NCBI RefSeq assembly: GCF_042666875.1
Contig: NZ_JBHTCX010000006.1
Location: forward strand, 25,213-89,212
From: Brachybacterium sp042666875
GTDB lineage: Bacteria > Actinomycetota > Actinomycetes > Actinomycetales > Dermabacteraceae
Direction: 5' to 3'
Length of the DNA: 64,000 nucleotides
Below the pieces are notes generated by a model that was not told the origin of the DNA, did no database searches, and was given only the letters and a program-made list of their open reading frames with translations. A program made the position numbers and the translations under genes. This document shows, in pieces, positions 17,395-27,373 of the stretch. How positions within the stretch are numbered: position 1 is the first letter of the stretch; each line of letters opens with the position of its first letter.

Positions 17395-17821
17395 GTGCTC
17401 GTGTCTCCTCGAGGTCGTGGGGGCCGAAGGCCTGCGGCAGCACGGCGTCCATGCCGAGCACGCCCTGCGGGGTGAGGATCTCCATGCTCGCCGCGGCGTG
17501 CTCGGACAGCAGCTGGCGGCAGCGGCCGCACGGCATGATCACCTCGCCGGCGCCGTTGACGCACGTGAAGGCGACCAGCTTGCCGCCCCCTCCGGCGATG
17601 AGGTCACCGACCAGGCCGCATTCGGCGCACAGGGTGACGCCGTACCCGGCGTTCTCCACGTTGCAGCCGGAGACCGTGCGCCCGTCGTCGACCAGCGCGG
17701 CGGCTCCCACGTGGTAGCCCGAGTACGGCGCGTAGGCGCGTGAGGCTATGTCCCGCGCCACCTCGAGCAGCTGCGTGAATGGCGCTCCGGGTGCATCGAC
17801 CCGGACAGCAGACCCCGTCAT
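17387..17821 (-). CDS. cdd: Cytidine deaminase
   Basis: Deaminates cytidine and deoxycytidine to uridine and deoxyuridine, supplying DeoA. The 144-residue homotetrameric-type enzyme shows the zinc site: CAE (in VTLCAECGL) with the catalytic Glu, and PCGRC. The N-terminal part carries the substrate segment YSGYHVGAAAL...GCNVENAGYG. A strong ribosome-binding site (GGAGGAA) precedes ATG 17821. It follows the permease gene by 57 nt on the same strand and overlaps deoA, which joins uptake to catabolism in one transcription unit. Confidence 0.95.
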   Translation of the reverse strand: MTGSAVRVDAPGAPFTQLLEVARDIASRAYAPYSGYHVGAAALVDDGRTVSGCNVENAGYGVTLCAECGLVGDLIAGGGGKLVAFTCVNGAGEVIMPCGRCRQLLSEHAAASMEILTPQGVLGMDAVLPQAFGPHDLEETRAHD

Positions 17822-17878
17822 CGTTCCTCCTTGCCGATGTGCCGATCAGGGCCCCAGCCTGTCACAGCGCCGGCAGTC

Positions 17879-19216
17879 TCATTGCTTGACGTACGGGGTG
17901 CCGTTGGCGGCGGGCACGCGCACTCTGCCGACGATGCCGGCGACGGCGAACAGGGTGACCACGTACGGAAGCATGAGCAGGAAGTCGCCGGGGATGGAGA
18001 CCCCGCCCTCCGCGGCCGCGAGGGTGCCCAGCCGCAGCTGCAGGGAGTCGGCGAAGGCGAAGGTCAGTGCCGCGAGCAGGGCGCCGACGGGGTGGTAGCG
18101 GCCGAGGATCATCGCGGCTAGGGCGATGTACCCCTTCCCGTCGGACATCTCCTCGCCGAAGGCGACACCGGTGCCGATCGTCAGTGTGGCGCCGCCCAGA
18201 CCCGCGACGGCGGAGCCGAGCAGCACATTGGACCACCGGGTGCGGTTGACGGGGATGCCGACGGTGTCGGCGGCGCGCGGGTGCTCGCCGACCGCTCGCA
18301 CGCGCAGGCCCCAGCGGGTGCGGAACAGGGCCACGGTCAGACCTGCCACGATGATCCACATCAGGTAGACCAGCACGTTCTGCTCGAACAGGACCCGGCC
18401 GACGACGGGGATGTCCGCCAGCAAGGGGATCCGCAGCGTGGGCAGCTTCAGCGGCGAGTTGAACCGGCCGGGGTTCTGGTCCATGACGGTGCCGGCGAAG
18501 AACGAGGTCAGGCCGATGGCCAGGACGTTCAGGACCACGCCGACGATGATCTGCTGGACCCGGTAGCCGACGGCGAACAGTGCCAGCAGGGCTCCCATCA
18601 GCAGCGCCATGATCGGGGCCGCTGCCAGGCCCACCCAGACGTTCCCGGCGAGCGAGCCGACCAGGACGGCCCCGAACGCGCCGAAGAGCAGCTGTCCCTC
18701 GATCGCGATATTGATGACGCCGGAACGCTCGGACAGCACCCCGGAGAAGGCGCCGAAGGCGAGCGGCACGGCCAGGATCAGGGTGCCCTGCAGCAGGGAG
18801 GTCACATCCAGCAGCCGCTGCGAGATCACCCAGGTCAGGAAGGCGAGAACCCAGGCGAGCGCGAAGACGGCCACCAGCCCGCCGCGCACCCGGGCCGACG
18901 GCCGGGCGCTGCGGGCGTGCAGCGACCACAGGGCGGCCGAGGCGAGCAGTGCGACCACGGACAGCCCGATGGCGGCCGGCATAGAGGGAACGGTGACGCG
19001 CTCGGGCACGATGCCCAGCGGGTTCAGGTCGCCCTCACGGGCGAGGGCGAAGGTCGACTCGGCACCGGGGATCCCGCGCAGCCCGAACACGACCAGGGCG
19101 ATCAGTCCCAGGACGGTGGTGGCGGCCGGCAGGTGCCACCAGTTGTCGGGGCGACGGTCGTCGGCCTCCGCGGTGGTCTCGGTCCCGTCGGGCACGACGG
19201 CGGGTGCAGCGGTCAT
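17879..19216 (-). CDS. Nucleoside ABC transporter permease (second permease)
   Basis: Inner-membrane permease of the BPD_transp_2 family (as NupQ/YufQ and RbsC-like proteins). The 445-residue product has an N-terminal extension with an early membrane segment, then roughly eight to ten hydrophobic helices, and the cytoplasmic loop RVRAVGEHPRAADTVGI that contacts the ATPase. Also typical is GVLSERSGVINIAIEGQLLFGAF near the start of the core. Its ATG overlaps the stop codon of the other permease (ATGA). It pairs with that permease to form the channel for nucleosides delivered by the BMP lipoprotein. Confidence 0.9.
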   Translation of the reverse strand: MTAAPAVVPDGTETTAEADDRRPDNWWHLPAATTVLGLIALVVFGLRGIPGAESTFALAREGDLNPLGIVPERVTVPSMPAAIGLSVVALLASAALWSLHARSARPSARVRGGLVAVFALAWVLAFLTWVISQRLLDVTSLLQGTLILAVPLAFGAFSGVLSERSGVINIAIEGQLLFGAFGAVLVGSLAGNVWVGLAAAPIMALLMGALLALFAVGYRVQQIIVGVVLNVLAIGLTSFFAGTVMDQNPGRFNSPLKLPTLRIPLLADIPVVGRVLFEQNVLVYLMWIIVAGLTVALFRTRWGLRVRAVGEHPRAADTVGIPVNRTRWSNVLLGSAVAGLGGATLTIGTGVAFGEEMSDGKGYIALAAMILGRYHPVGALLAALTFAFADSLQLRLGTLAAAEGGVSIPGDFLLMLPYVVTLFAVAGIVGRVRVPAANGTPYVKQ

Positions 19217-20666
19217 CGTTCCTCTCCCTGCGCGTCGTCTCGATGGCCGGGTCCGTGCTCGCGGGGCGGGTCGGCCCCGGGCGGGGGCGCGGGCGATGCC
19301 GCCGCCGGCGCTGCGCCGGGCGGGTCGGTGGGGGCAGTACGAGCGCGCCGGCGCCGGCGGGAGCCCGCCGAAGGATCGTCCACGCCCCGCAGGCCGATCA
19401 GGGTGCGCACCAGCGGCGGCGCCGCGATGAACAGCACCACGAGCACCTGGATCACCTGCACGAGCTCCTGCGGCACGTTCTGGTTGCTGTCCATGAACTG
19501 GCCCCCCGTGGACAGCCCGGCGAACAGCAGCCCGGCCAGGACGATCCCCACCGGGCCCGAGCGACCCAGCAGCGCCACGGTGATGGCATCGAACCCGATG
19601 TTGCCGGCGACCCCCTCGGACAGCCGCTTCTCGGTGCCCAGCACGTGCACGGCACCGGCCAGTCCGACCAGAGCACCGGCGACAGCCAGCACCAGGAACG
19701 AGGTGCGGGCCGGGGAGATGCCGGCGACCTGGGCGGCGCGCGGGTTCGACCCCACGGCGCGGAACCGGAACCCGAGGGTCGAGCGGCTCATCAGCCACCA
19801 CAGGGCGACCGCCGCCCCGGCGGCCAGGAACAGGCCGGCATGGAGACGGAACGCCGAACCCAGCAGGGACGGCAGCTGCGCCGAATCCGCGATCGACGGC
19901 GAGGTGGGCTGCGCCTGGTTGGCTCCGGTGAACGCGGCCGTCTTCATGGCGTAGGCCAGCAGATACGTGGCGATCCAGTTCAGCATGATGGTGCTGATGA
20001 CCTCGTTGGCGCCGAAGCGGGCCTTGAGGAAACCGGCGATACCGCCCCACAGGGCTCCGGCGAGAACGCCGGCCAGCAGCGCCACCAGCAGGTGGATCAC
20101 GATCGGCAGGTCCCACGTGAAGCCGATGTAGCCGGCGGCCATGGCGCCCACGATGAGCTGTCCGGTGCCGCCGATGTTGAACAGTCCCGCGCGGAAGCTG
20201 ACGGCCATGCCGGCGGCGGCGATGATGAGCGGGGTCGCCACGGTCAGGGTCTCCGTCAGCGGACGCAGACCCGCGGCCAGCGCCGGGAACAGGACGTACG
20301 TGCCGGTGCCGCCGGCCTCGCGCAGGTCCGAGGCGACGTCGGCGAACCTGGGGCCGTCGAACACGGCGCCGCGGAACATCGCCCCGTAGGCCTGGGTGAC
20401 GGACTGCCAGATGGCGATGAGGGCGTCGGAGGGCCGGTCGACGAAGTACCCCAGGGTGGCGCGCACCTCCTGGTCGGCGATGACGATGAACACTGAACCG
20501 ACGAGGAAGGCGAGGACGAAGCTCATCACCACCACGAGCGTGTCGCCGCGGGCGATGGACTGGACCAGCCTGGTCCAGCGGGCCTCGGCCTCCTGCTCGG
20601 GCGGCGGAGGAGTGGGCTCGCCGCCGGAGCCGACGCCCGGTGCGGTGCCCTCGGGGGCGAGGGTGC

Positions 20667-20670
<4 letters not shown>
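19213..20670 (-). CDS. Nucleoside ABC transporter permease (first permease)
   Basis: A 485-residue membrane protein of the BPD_transp_2 family, partner of the gene at 17879-19216. A Pro/Glu-rich cytoplasmic N-terminus is followed by a hydrophobic helix (VVVMSFVLAFLVGSVFIVIA), a long extracytoplasmic stretch, then the helical core with RAGLFNIGGTGQLIVGA and the coupling loop RAVGSNPRAAQVAGI. The C-terminal 60 residues are Pro/Ala/Arg-rich. ATGA overlaps at both ends show tight coupling with the ATPase and the second permease. The order SBP-ATPase-permease-permease is standard for BMP-type nucleoside importers. Confidence 0.9.
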
Positions 20671-22238
<1,568 letters not shown>

Positions 22239-22296
22239 AGCATTCGCTTCCGTCGGCGCCGGCCGTGGAGATCGGCCGGGAGATCAAGGGGCATCA

Positions 22297-22332
22297 CAGG
22301 CGGTCCCCGCCCACCGGTGCGGGGACCGCCTG
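22297..22332 (-). terminator. Hairpin between lipoprotein and ATPase genes (partial terminator or mRNA stabiliser)
   Basis: A perfect 14-bp stem (22297-22310 with 22319-22332) and an 8-nt loop lie in the 124-nt gap of the operon. There is no U-run after it, so it probably attenuates read-through or protects the upstream mRNA. That would give more binding protein than transporter. Confidence 0.6.
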
Positions 22333-22362
22333 CGTCGGGCTGGTCACGTGAGGATCAGCGGG

Positions 22363-23481
22363 TCAGGCGCCCTCGGGCGTCGCCGCGGACTCGACCACCA
22401 CGGTGCCGTCGATGATGTCCTGCGTGAGGGCCTCGATCTCGCTGGTCAGCTCCTCGGGGACCTCGTCCTCGAAGTCGTGGTACGGCGCCAGGCCCACGCC
22501 GCCGTTCTCCAGGGTGCCCACGTACGGGGTGGAGTCGAAGCTCCCCTCGGCGGCGCCGGTGATGACGTCCTCGGTCGCGGTGGTCATCTCCTTCATGACG
22601 GAGGTGAGGATGCGCGACTGGGCCTCGGGATCGGAGGAGTTGGTCTCGTAGCCGTCGCTGTCGACCCAGATCACCTTGCGGCCCTCACCCTCCTTGGCGG
22701 AGGCGAGGGTGCCGGCGCCCACGGGCCCGGCGACCGGCATGATGATGTCCGCCCCGGCGCTGTAGAACTCGTCGGAGACGGCCTTGCCCTTGGACTGGTC
22801 CTCGAAGGTGCCCACGATGGAGCCCTCCTGGGTCTCCTTGTTCCAGCCCAGCGCCTCGACCTCGGCGTCGTGGGTCTCGTTGTAGTGGGCGACCCCGTCG
22901 ACGAAGCCGTCCATGAAGATGGTGACCGTCGGCAGGTCCACGCCGCCGTAGGTGGCGACCTTGCCGGTCTCGGTGGTGCCGGCGGCGAGGTAGCCGGCCA
23001 GGAACGCGGCCTCGGCGGTGTTGAACTCGAGCGGCTTGACGTTCTCCAGCTCGATCGGGTTGCCGTCGGCGTCCTGGGCGGTGGAGTCGACGGTGGCGAA
23101 GTTGATGTCCTCGTGCTCCTGGGCGGCGGCGCCGGTGGCCGGGGCCAGCAGGAACCCGACCGTGATGATGAGGTCGCAGCCCTCGGTGACCATGTTGTTG
23201 ATGTTGGGCACGAAGTCCGCATCGCTGGTCGACTCCGCGGTCGCCTTCTCGATGCCGAGGTCCTCCTCGGCCGCCAGCAGGCCGTTGTAGCTGGACTCGT
23301 TGAACGACTTGTCGTCCCAGCCGCCGGAGTCGGAGACCATGCAGGCCTTGTAGTCGCTGGCGGCCCCTCCGCCGTCGCTGCCGCCGCTGCCACCGGCGCT
23401 CTCCTCGGGCGCGGTGCCGCACGCGGCGAGGGTCAGGACGCCGGCGCCGGTCAGGGCGAGCGCACGCGTGATGCTCTTCAT
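22363..23481 (-). CDS. bmpA: BMP-family nucleoside-binding lipoprotein
   Basis: Substrate-binding protein of the nucleoside ABC importer, anchored outside the membrane. The 372-residue precursor has a lipoprotein signal peptide with lipobox LTLAAC (acylated Cys21), then a Gly/Ser-rich tether. The periplasmic-binding-like BMP domain shows the family N-terminus (CMVSDSGGWDDKSFNESSYNG) and the segment DIIMPVAGPVGAGTLASAKE. GGAGGA precedes ATG 23481. It is the first gene of the bmp-ABC-permease-permease-cdd-deoA operon. The specific nucleosides bound are inferred from neighbours, not from residues. Confidence 0.92.
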   Translation of the reverse strand: MKSITRALALTGAGVLTLAACGTAPEESAGGSGGSDGGGAASDYKACMVSDSGGWDDKSFNESSYNGLLAAEEDLGIEKATAESTSDADFVPNINNMVTEGCDLIITVGFLLAPATGAAAQEHEDINFATVDSTAQDADGNPIELENVKPLEFNTAEAAFLAGYLAAGTTETGKVATYGGVDLPTVTIFMDGFVDGVAHYNETHDAEVEALGWNKETQEGSIVGTFEDQSKGKAVSDEFYSAGADIIMPVAGPVGAGTLASAKEGEGRKVIWVDSDGYETNSSDPEAQSRILTSVMKEMTTATEDVITGAAEGSFDSTPYVGTLENGGVGLAPYHDFEDEVPEELTSEIEALTQDIIDGTVVVESAATPEGA

Positions 23482-23537
23482 GGATTCCTCCGGTGGGGAT
23501 GCAGGGTCGGGCCGGGCAGGTCCGGCACGGGTCTCGG

Positions 23538-23571
23538 GCGACAGCGCTGTCGCGGTCCGGTTCGGACCCTA
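23538..23571 (-). promoter_or_regulatory. Promoter of the nucleoside operon with a 16-bp operator-like palindrome
   Basis: TAGGGT (complement of 23566-23571) fits a -10 box, with transcription starting near 23559. Directly downstream, GCGACAGCGCTGTCGC (23538-23553) is a perfect 16-bp palindrome, placed where a bound repressor would block the start of transcription. The repressor is not encoded in an obvious neighbouring position. Confidence 0.55.
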
Positions 23572-23696
23572 GCCGTGCCGTGACCGCGCGGGCGGTCCGG
23601 GCGGGGTCCGTGCATCAACCGTTATGAAATCGACGCGGATGACGCCGGTGTGACCTCGAGGTGAATCGGCGGGAAACTCTCCGGCCTGGCCGCGGG

Positions 23697-24938
23697 TCAG
23701 GGCCCGCCGACGAGGTCCCGCCGCACACACGCGCCGGCGAGCACGGAGGCACCGATGCCGATGGCGCGCTCGTCGATCATCAGGTCGCCCATGTGGAGGT
23801 CATAGGTGCGCCCGCCGGGGGTCCGCGTGCCCAGCCGGGCGAGCGCCCCCGGGACCTTCTCGAGGTACCAGGCGAAGTCCTCCCCGCCCAGGGACTGGGC
23901 GGTGGGATCGAGGTTCTCGCGGCCCAGCACGTCGGCCACGGCCGCGCCGAGCACCATCACGCTGGAGGCGGAGTTGGAGACCGGCGGCACGCCGCGGTCA
24001 TGGGTCACGCGCGCCTCGACGCCCCAGGGTCGCACCAGGTCGGCGAGCACCGTCTCCAGCAGCTCCTCGGCCCGGTCCCAGGCGTCGTGGTCCAGGCAGC
24101 GCAGCGTCCCCTCGAGGGTGCCGTGGCTGGGGATCGCGTTGAAGGCGGAGCCGGCGTGGATGCTGCCCCAGGTGAGGTTCACCCCCGAGCGGGGATCCAT
24201 GCGGCGGGTCAGAGCGGCCGGCAGCTGGGTGGCGATCGAGCCGAGCGCGTAGACCAGATCCTGGGTGAGGTGCGGCCGGGAGGTGTGGCCGCCGGCGCCG
24301 CGCACGTGGATCGTGACCGGGTCGGTGGCCGAGGTGATCGGGCCGGGCTTCAGGCCGATGTGGCCGACGTCGACCCCGGGGTCGCAGTGCAGCGCGAAGA
24401 TCGAGTCGACCCCCTCCAGGACGCCCTGACCGATCAGCTCGAGCGCTCCGCAGGGATGGCGCTCCTCCGAGGGCTGGAAGATCAGCCGCACCCCGCGGCG
24501 CAGAGCGCCCGCCTCGGCGACCCGCACCAGGGCGGTGGCGGCGCCGAGGACGGCGCTGACGTGGACGTCGTGGCCGCAGGCGTGGGAGACGCCCTCGACG
24601 GTGGAGCGGTAGGAGACGGTGGACAGCTCCGGGATGCCGAGGGCGTCCATGTCCGCGCGCAGCGCGACGAGCGGGAGATCGGGATCGCTGCCGGGGATGT
24701 CGCAGATCGCGCCGGTGCCGCGCATGCGCTGCGGGCTCAGCCCCAGGTCCGACAGCCGCCGGACGACGACATCGGTGGTCCCGTACTCCTGGTGGGACAG
24801 CTCGGGGTGGCGGTGGAGATGCCGGCGCACGTCGCGCAGGTCGTCGGCGTGCTCCTGGATCGTCCGGGCGATGAGTCCGTCCGGGCCCAGCACCGAGGGC
24901 TGCCGGGCCGTGCCCGCCGCCTGTTCAGACTGCTCCAC
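23697..24938 (-). CDS. M20-family amidohydrolase (AmiA/HipO-like)
   Basis: A 413-residue metal-dependent amidohydrolase of peptidase family M20D, which hydrolyses N-acyl amino acids or related amides. Typical blocks are HLHRHPELSHQEYGT, LRADMDALGIPE, the metal-binding CGHDVH with a Cys ligand, FQPSEE with the catalytic Glu, and the late LGGEDFAWYLE with the second metal site. No signal peptide is seen. AmiA/AmiB homologues sit in the equivalent place in M. tuberculosis (near deoD and deoA), so the gene order is old. Precise substrate unknown. Confidence 0.9.
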   Translation of the reverse strand: MEQSEQAAGTARQPSVLGPDGLIARTIQEHADDLRDVRRHLHRHPELSHQEYGTTDVVVRRLSDLGLSPQRMRGTGAICDIPGSDPDLPLVALRADMDALGIPELSTVSYRSTVEGVSHACGHDVHVSAVLGAATALVRVAEAGALRRGVRLIFQPSEERHPCGALELIGQGVLEGVDSIFALHCDPGVDVGHIGLKPGPITSATDPVTIHVRGAGGHTSRPHLTQDLVYALGSIATQLPAALTRRMDPRSGVNLTWGSIHAGSAFNAIPSHGTLEGTLRCLDHDAWDRAEELLETVLADLVRPWGVEARVTHDRGVPPVSNSASSVMVLGAAVADVLGRENLDPTAQSLGGEDFAWYLEKVPGALARLGTRTPGGRTYDLHMGDLMIDERAIGIGASVLAGACVRRDLVGGP

Positions 24939-24967
24939 CTGTACTCCCCTGTTCTGTCAGCGCGGCC

Positions 24968-26134
24968 TCACCGCAGGTGCCCGAAGCCGTTCTCGCCGAG
25001 CCGGCCCACGAGCTGCGCGACGGACTGGGCCTGCTCGTCCGCGAGTACCAGCAGGGCATCCTCGGTGTCGACGATGCTGACGCCCTTGAGCCCGACCAAG
25101 GCGATGTGGCGATCTGTCGAACCGTACACGGTCGCCGTGGAGGAGATCGCGTCCACGCTCGCTGCTCCCAGCACCCGGACATCGGAGGCGTCGCCGGCCG
25201 GGTCTCCCTCCCCGGCCGGGCCCTCCCCGGGCCCGTCGTGACGCAGCTGCCGGGCCAGGGCCGCGAAGTCGCCGACGTCGTCCCAGTCGAACGGTGCCGG
25301 GACCACGGCGACCTTCCCGGCGGCGGCGAGCGGCTCGGCCAGGGCGTGGTCGATCGCGATGCTGGTCATGCGGGGCCACACGTCGGCGAGGACCTTGTCG
25401 AACTCCCCCGTCCCGTCGGCGGCGGCGATCTCCCGGGCACCGCGGGCGAGACCGGGGATCTGCGCGGCCAGCTCGTCCAGCAGCACCCGGGCACGCACGA
25501 CGAACATGCCGGCGTTCCAGAAGAAGCCGCCGGCGGCCAGGAACTGCTCGGCCCGGGCCCCGTCGGGCTTCTCCACGAAGCGGGAGACCGGGTGTGCTCC
25601 GGCCGCCTGCAGGGCGGGGTCGGTCGCCGGCCCCTGCTCGATGTACCCGAACCCGGTCGCCGGGCGGGTGGGCTCGATGCCGAGGGTGACCAGGTATCCG
25701 AGCTCGGCGGCGCGGCGCGCGGCGGCGACCGTGCGGGCGAAGGCGTCCTGGTCGGTGATGAGGTGATCCGCGGCGAAGGAGCCGAGCACGGCATCGGGCT
25801 GCTCCCGCTCCACGAGCGCCGCCGCCAGAGCGATCGCGGGCATGGAGTTCCGCGGATCGGGTTCGGCGACCACGCGCGCGCCGCCCGCGGCCGGCGCGCT
25901 CCGCCCGAGCTGCTCGATCTGGCGCGCCACCTCGGTCGCGTGGTCCGCCCCGGTCACGACGATCGGGGCGCGATCGGCCAGCGGCGCGAGCCGCCGCAGG
26001 GTCTGCTGCAGCAGCGAGTCGCCGCTGCCGGTCAGGTCGAGCAGGAACTTGGGGCGCGCGTGACGTGAGAGCGGCCACAGTCGCGTTCCGGCTCCGCCGG
26101 CCGGGACCACGGGAACGAAGGGAGCCTGGCGCAT
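24968..26134 (-). CDS. manC: Mannose-1-phosphate guanylyltransferase
   Basis: Makes GDP-mannose from mannose-1-phosphate and GTP, for glycans and glycolipids. The 388-residue nucleotidyltransferase has the GGAGTRLWPLSR...PKFLLDL signature at the N-terminus, the magnesium-side segment GSFAADHLI, the FVEKPDG motif and, C-terminal, DWDDVGDF. There is no C-terminal phosphomannose isomerase domain, so it is the single-function form. ATG 26134 is preferred over upstream codons because a -10-like TACGCT ends 6 nt before it. It is divergent from the sdh operon. Confidence 0.92.
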   Translation of the reverse strand: MRQAPFVPVVPAGGAGTRLWPLSRHARPKFLLDLTGSGDSLLQQTLRRLAPLADRAPIVVTGADHATEVARQIEQLGRSAPAAGGARVVAEPDPRNSMPAIALAAALVEREQPDAVLGSFAADHLITDQDAFARTVAAARRAAELGYLVTLGIEPTRPATGFGYIEQGPATDPALQAAGAHPVSRFVEKPDGARAEQFLAAGGFFWNAGMFVVRARVLLDELAAQIPGLARGAREIAAADGTGEFDKVLADVWPRMTSIAIDHALAEPLAAAGKVAVVPAPFDWDDVGDFAALARQLRHDGPGEGPAGEGDPAGDASDVRVLGAASVDAISSTATVYGSTDRHIALVGLKGVSIVDTEDALLVLADEQAQSVAQLVGRLGENGFGHLR

Positions 26135-26140
26135 ACGGCC

Positions 26141-26146
26141 AGCGTA
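26141..26146 (-). promoter_or_regulatory. -10 box for a probable leaderless manC mRNA
   Basis: On the minus strand this reads TACGCT, 6 nt before ATG 26134, and no ribosome-binding site is present. Confidence 0.4.
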
Positions 26147-26203
26147 TAGCGGTCCGCATCGCGCCCGGGCGAGCGGCCCGCGACGCCGTCGGGCACCCCT
26201 GCG

Positions 26204-26236
26204 GTGCACAGAAAGTGCACGTCATAGTGCTAGGCT
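26204..26236 (+). promoter_or_regulatory. sdhCDAB promoter with a GTGCAC-N5-GTGCAC dyad
   Basis: TAGGCT (26231-26236) fits a -10 box. Two GTGCAC hexamers, each itself palindromic, lie 5 nt apart at 26204-26209 and 26215-26220. They cover the expected -35 region, which is where a repressor or activator dimer would act. The leader to GTG 26414 is about 170 nt. Confidence 0.5.
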
Positions 26237-26413
26237 GGCCACGCCCCTGTCGGGGGCGATGATGATGTCGCCGTGTCGTGAAACGGTCGCCCTCGCGGGC
26301 GCACCGAACTCCGCGCAGGCGGCCCGGGATCCGTTCCCCGCCGCCCACGCGCCGCACCTCCGCGGCCATGCATCCCGCCTCCCGGCGCCGTCCGACGCTT
26401 CTGGAGGATCTCC

Positions 26414-26791
26414 GTGGCATCCGCCCAATCCGGGACGCTCTATCGCGGTCGCGAGGGCATGTGGTCCTGGGTCGCACACCGCATCTCGGGAATGCTCATC
26501 TTCCTGTTCCTGCTCGTGCACGTCCTGGACACCGCCCTGGTCAGGGTGTCCCCCGAGGCGTACAACGAGGTGATCGGTCACTACAAGACCGTCGTGTTCG
26601 GCCTCGGCGAGGTGGGGCTGGTCGGCGCGATCGTCTTCCACGCGCTCAACGGTCTGCGGATCATCCTCGTGGACTTCTGGGCGAAGGGCACCGCTCACCA
26701 GCGCGGCATGTTCTGGGCCGTCGTGGTCCTCTGGGTCGTGCTCATGGCCGGCTTCGTCCCCCGTCACCTCATGCACATGTTCGGAGGCTGA
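26414..26791 (+). CDS. sdhC: Succinate dehydrogenase cytochrome b556 subunit
   Basis: Membrane anchor of complex II, which passes electrons from succinate to menaquinone. The 125-residue protein has three hydrophobic helices (about 25-45, 62-82 and 97-118). Characteristic SdhC features are MWSWVAHRISGMLIFLFLLVHVLDT, with a likely haem-ligand His and the quinone-side Arg-Ile-Ser. GGAGG (26403-26407) precedes GTG 26414 at good spacing. It is the first of four sdh genes. Confidence 0.92.
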   Translation: MASAQSGTLYRGREGMWSWVAHRISGMLIFLFLLVHVLDTALVRVSPEAYNEVIGHYKTVVFGLGEVGLVGAIVFHALNGLRIILVDFWAKGTAHQRGMFWAVVVLWVVLMAGFVPRHLMHMFGG

Positions 26792-26793
26792 TC

Positions 26794-27261
26794 ATGACCA
26801 CTCCTCCCGCGTCCTCCGCGACCGCCATCCCGGATCCCAGCACCCGCTACCAGCGCACCGGTCAGCGCGGCATCAACTCCGAGATGATGTGGTGGCTGTT
26901 CATGCGCGTCTCCGGCGTGCTGCTGGTCATCCTCATCTTCGGCCACCTGTTCGTGAACCTCTGGCTCGGTCTCGGCGTCAAGGGCATCGACTTCGCGTTC
27001 GTCGCCGGCAAGTGGACCAACCCGTTCTGGCAGGTCTGGGACCTGCTGATGCTGTGGCTGGGCCTGCTCCACGGCGGCAACGGCGTGCGCACCATCATCA
27101 GCGACTACGCGCGCAGCTCGACGCTGCGGCTGACCCTGAAGGGGCTGCTGTACTTCGCGGTCGTCGTCACGCTGATCCTGGGCACGCTGGTGATCTTCAC
27201 CTTCGATCCGTGCCCCGCCGGTGCTGAGCCGAGCCTGCTGCCCGCCATCTGCGAGGGCTGA
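26794..27261 (+). CDS. sdhD: Succinate dehydrogenase membrane anchor subunit
   Basis: The 155-residue second membrane subunit of complex II. The hydrophilic N-terminus (about 30 aa) is followed by three predicted helices: MMWWLFMRVSGVLLVILIFG, the WDLLMLWLGLLHGGNGVR region with a conserved haem-side His, and a C-terminal LLYFAVVVTLILGTLVIFTF. It starts 2 nt after the sdhC stop codon, so the two are co-translated. A 112-nt gap then precedes sdhA. Confidence 0.9.
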   Translation: MTTPPASSATAIPDPSTRYQRTGQRGINSEMMWWLFMRVSGVLLVILIFGHLFVNLWLGLGVKGIDFAFVAGKWTNPFWQVWDLLMLWLGLLHGGNGVRTIISDYARSSTLRLTLKGLLYFAVVVTLILGTLVIFTFDPCPAGAEPSLLPAICEG

Positions 27262-27373
27262 GCCCGCGCCCGCCGGCAGCTGACCGGCCCCCGGCCGCGC
27301 CACCCTTCTCCTTCGCCGCCCCCGTCACAGAACGTCCCACCCGGTCGACCCCGAAACGGAGCAGTCACCCGAC

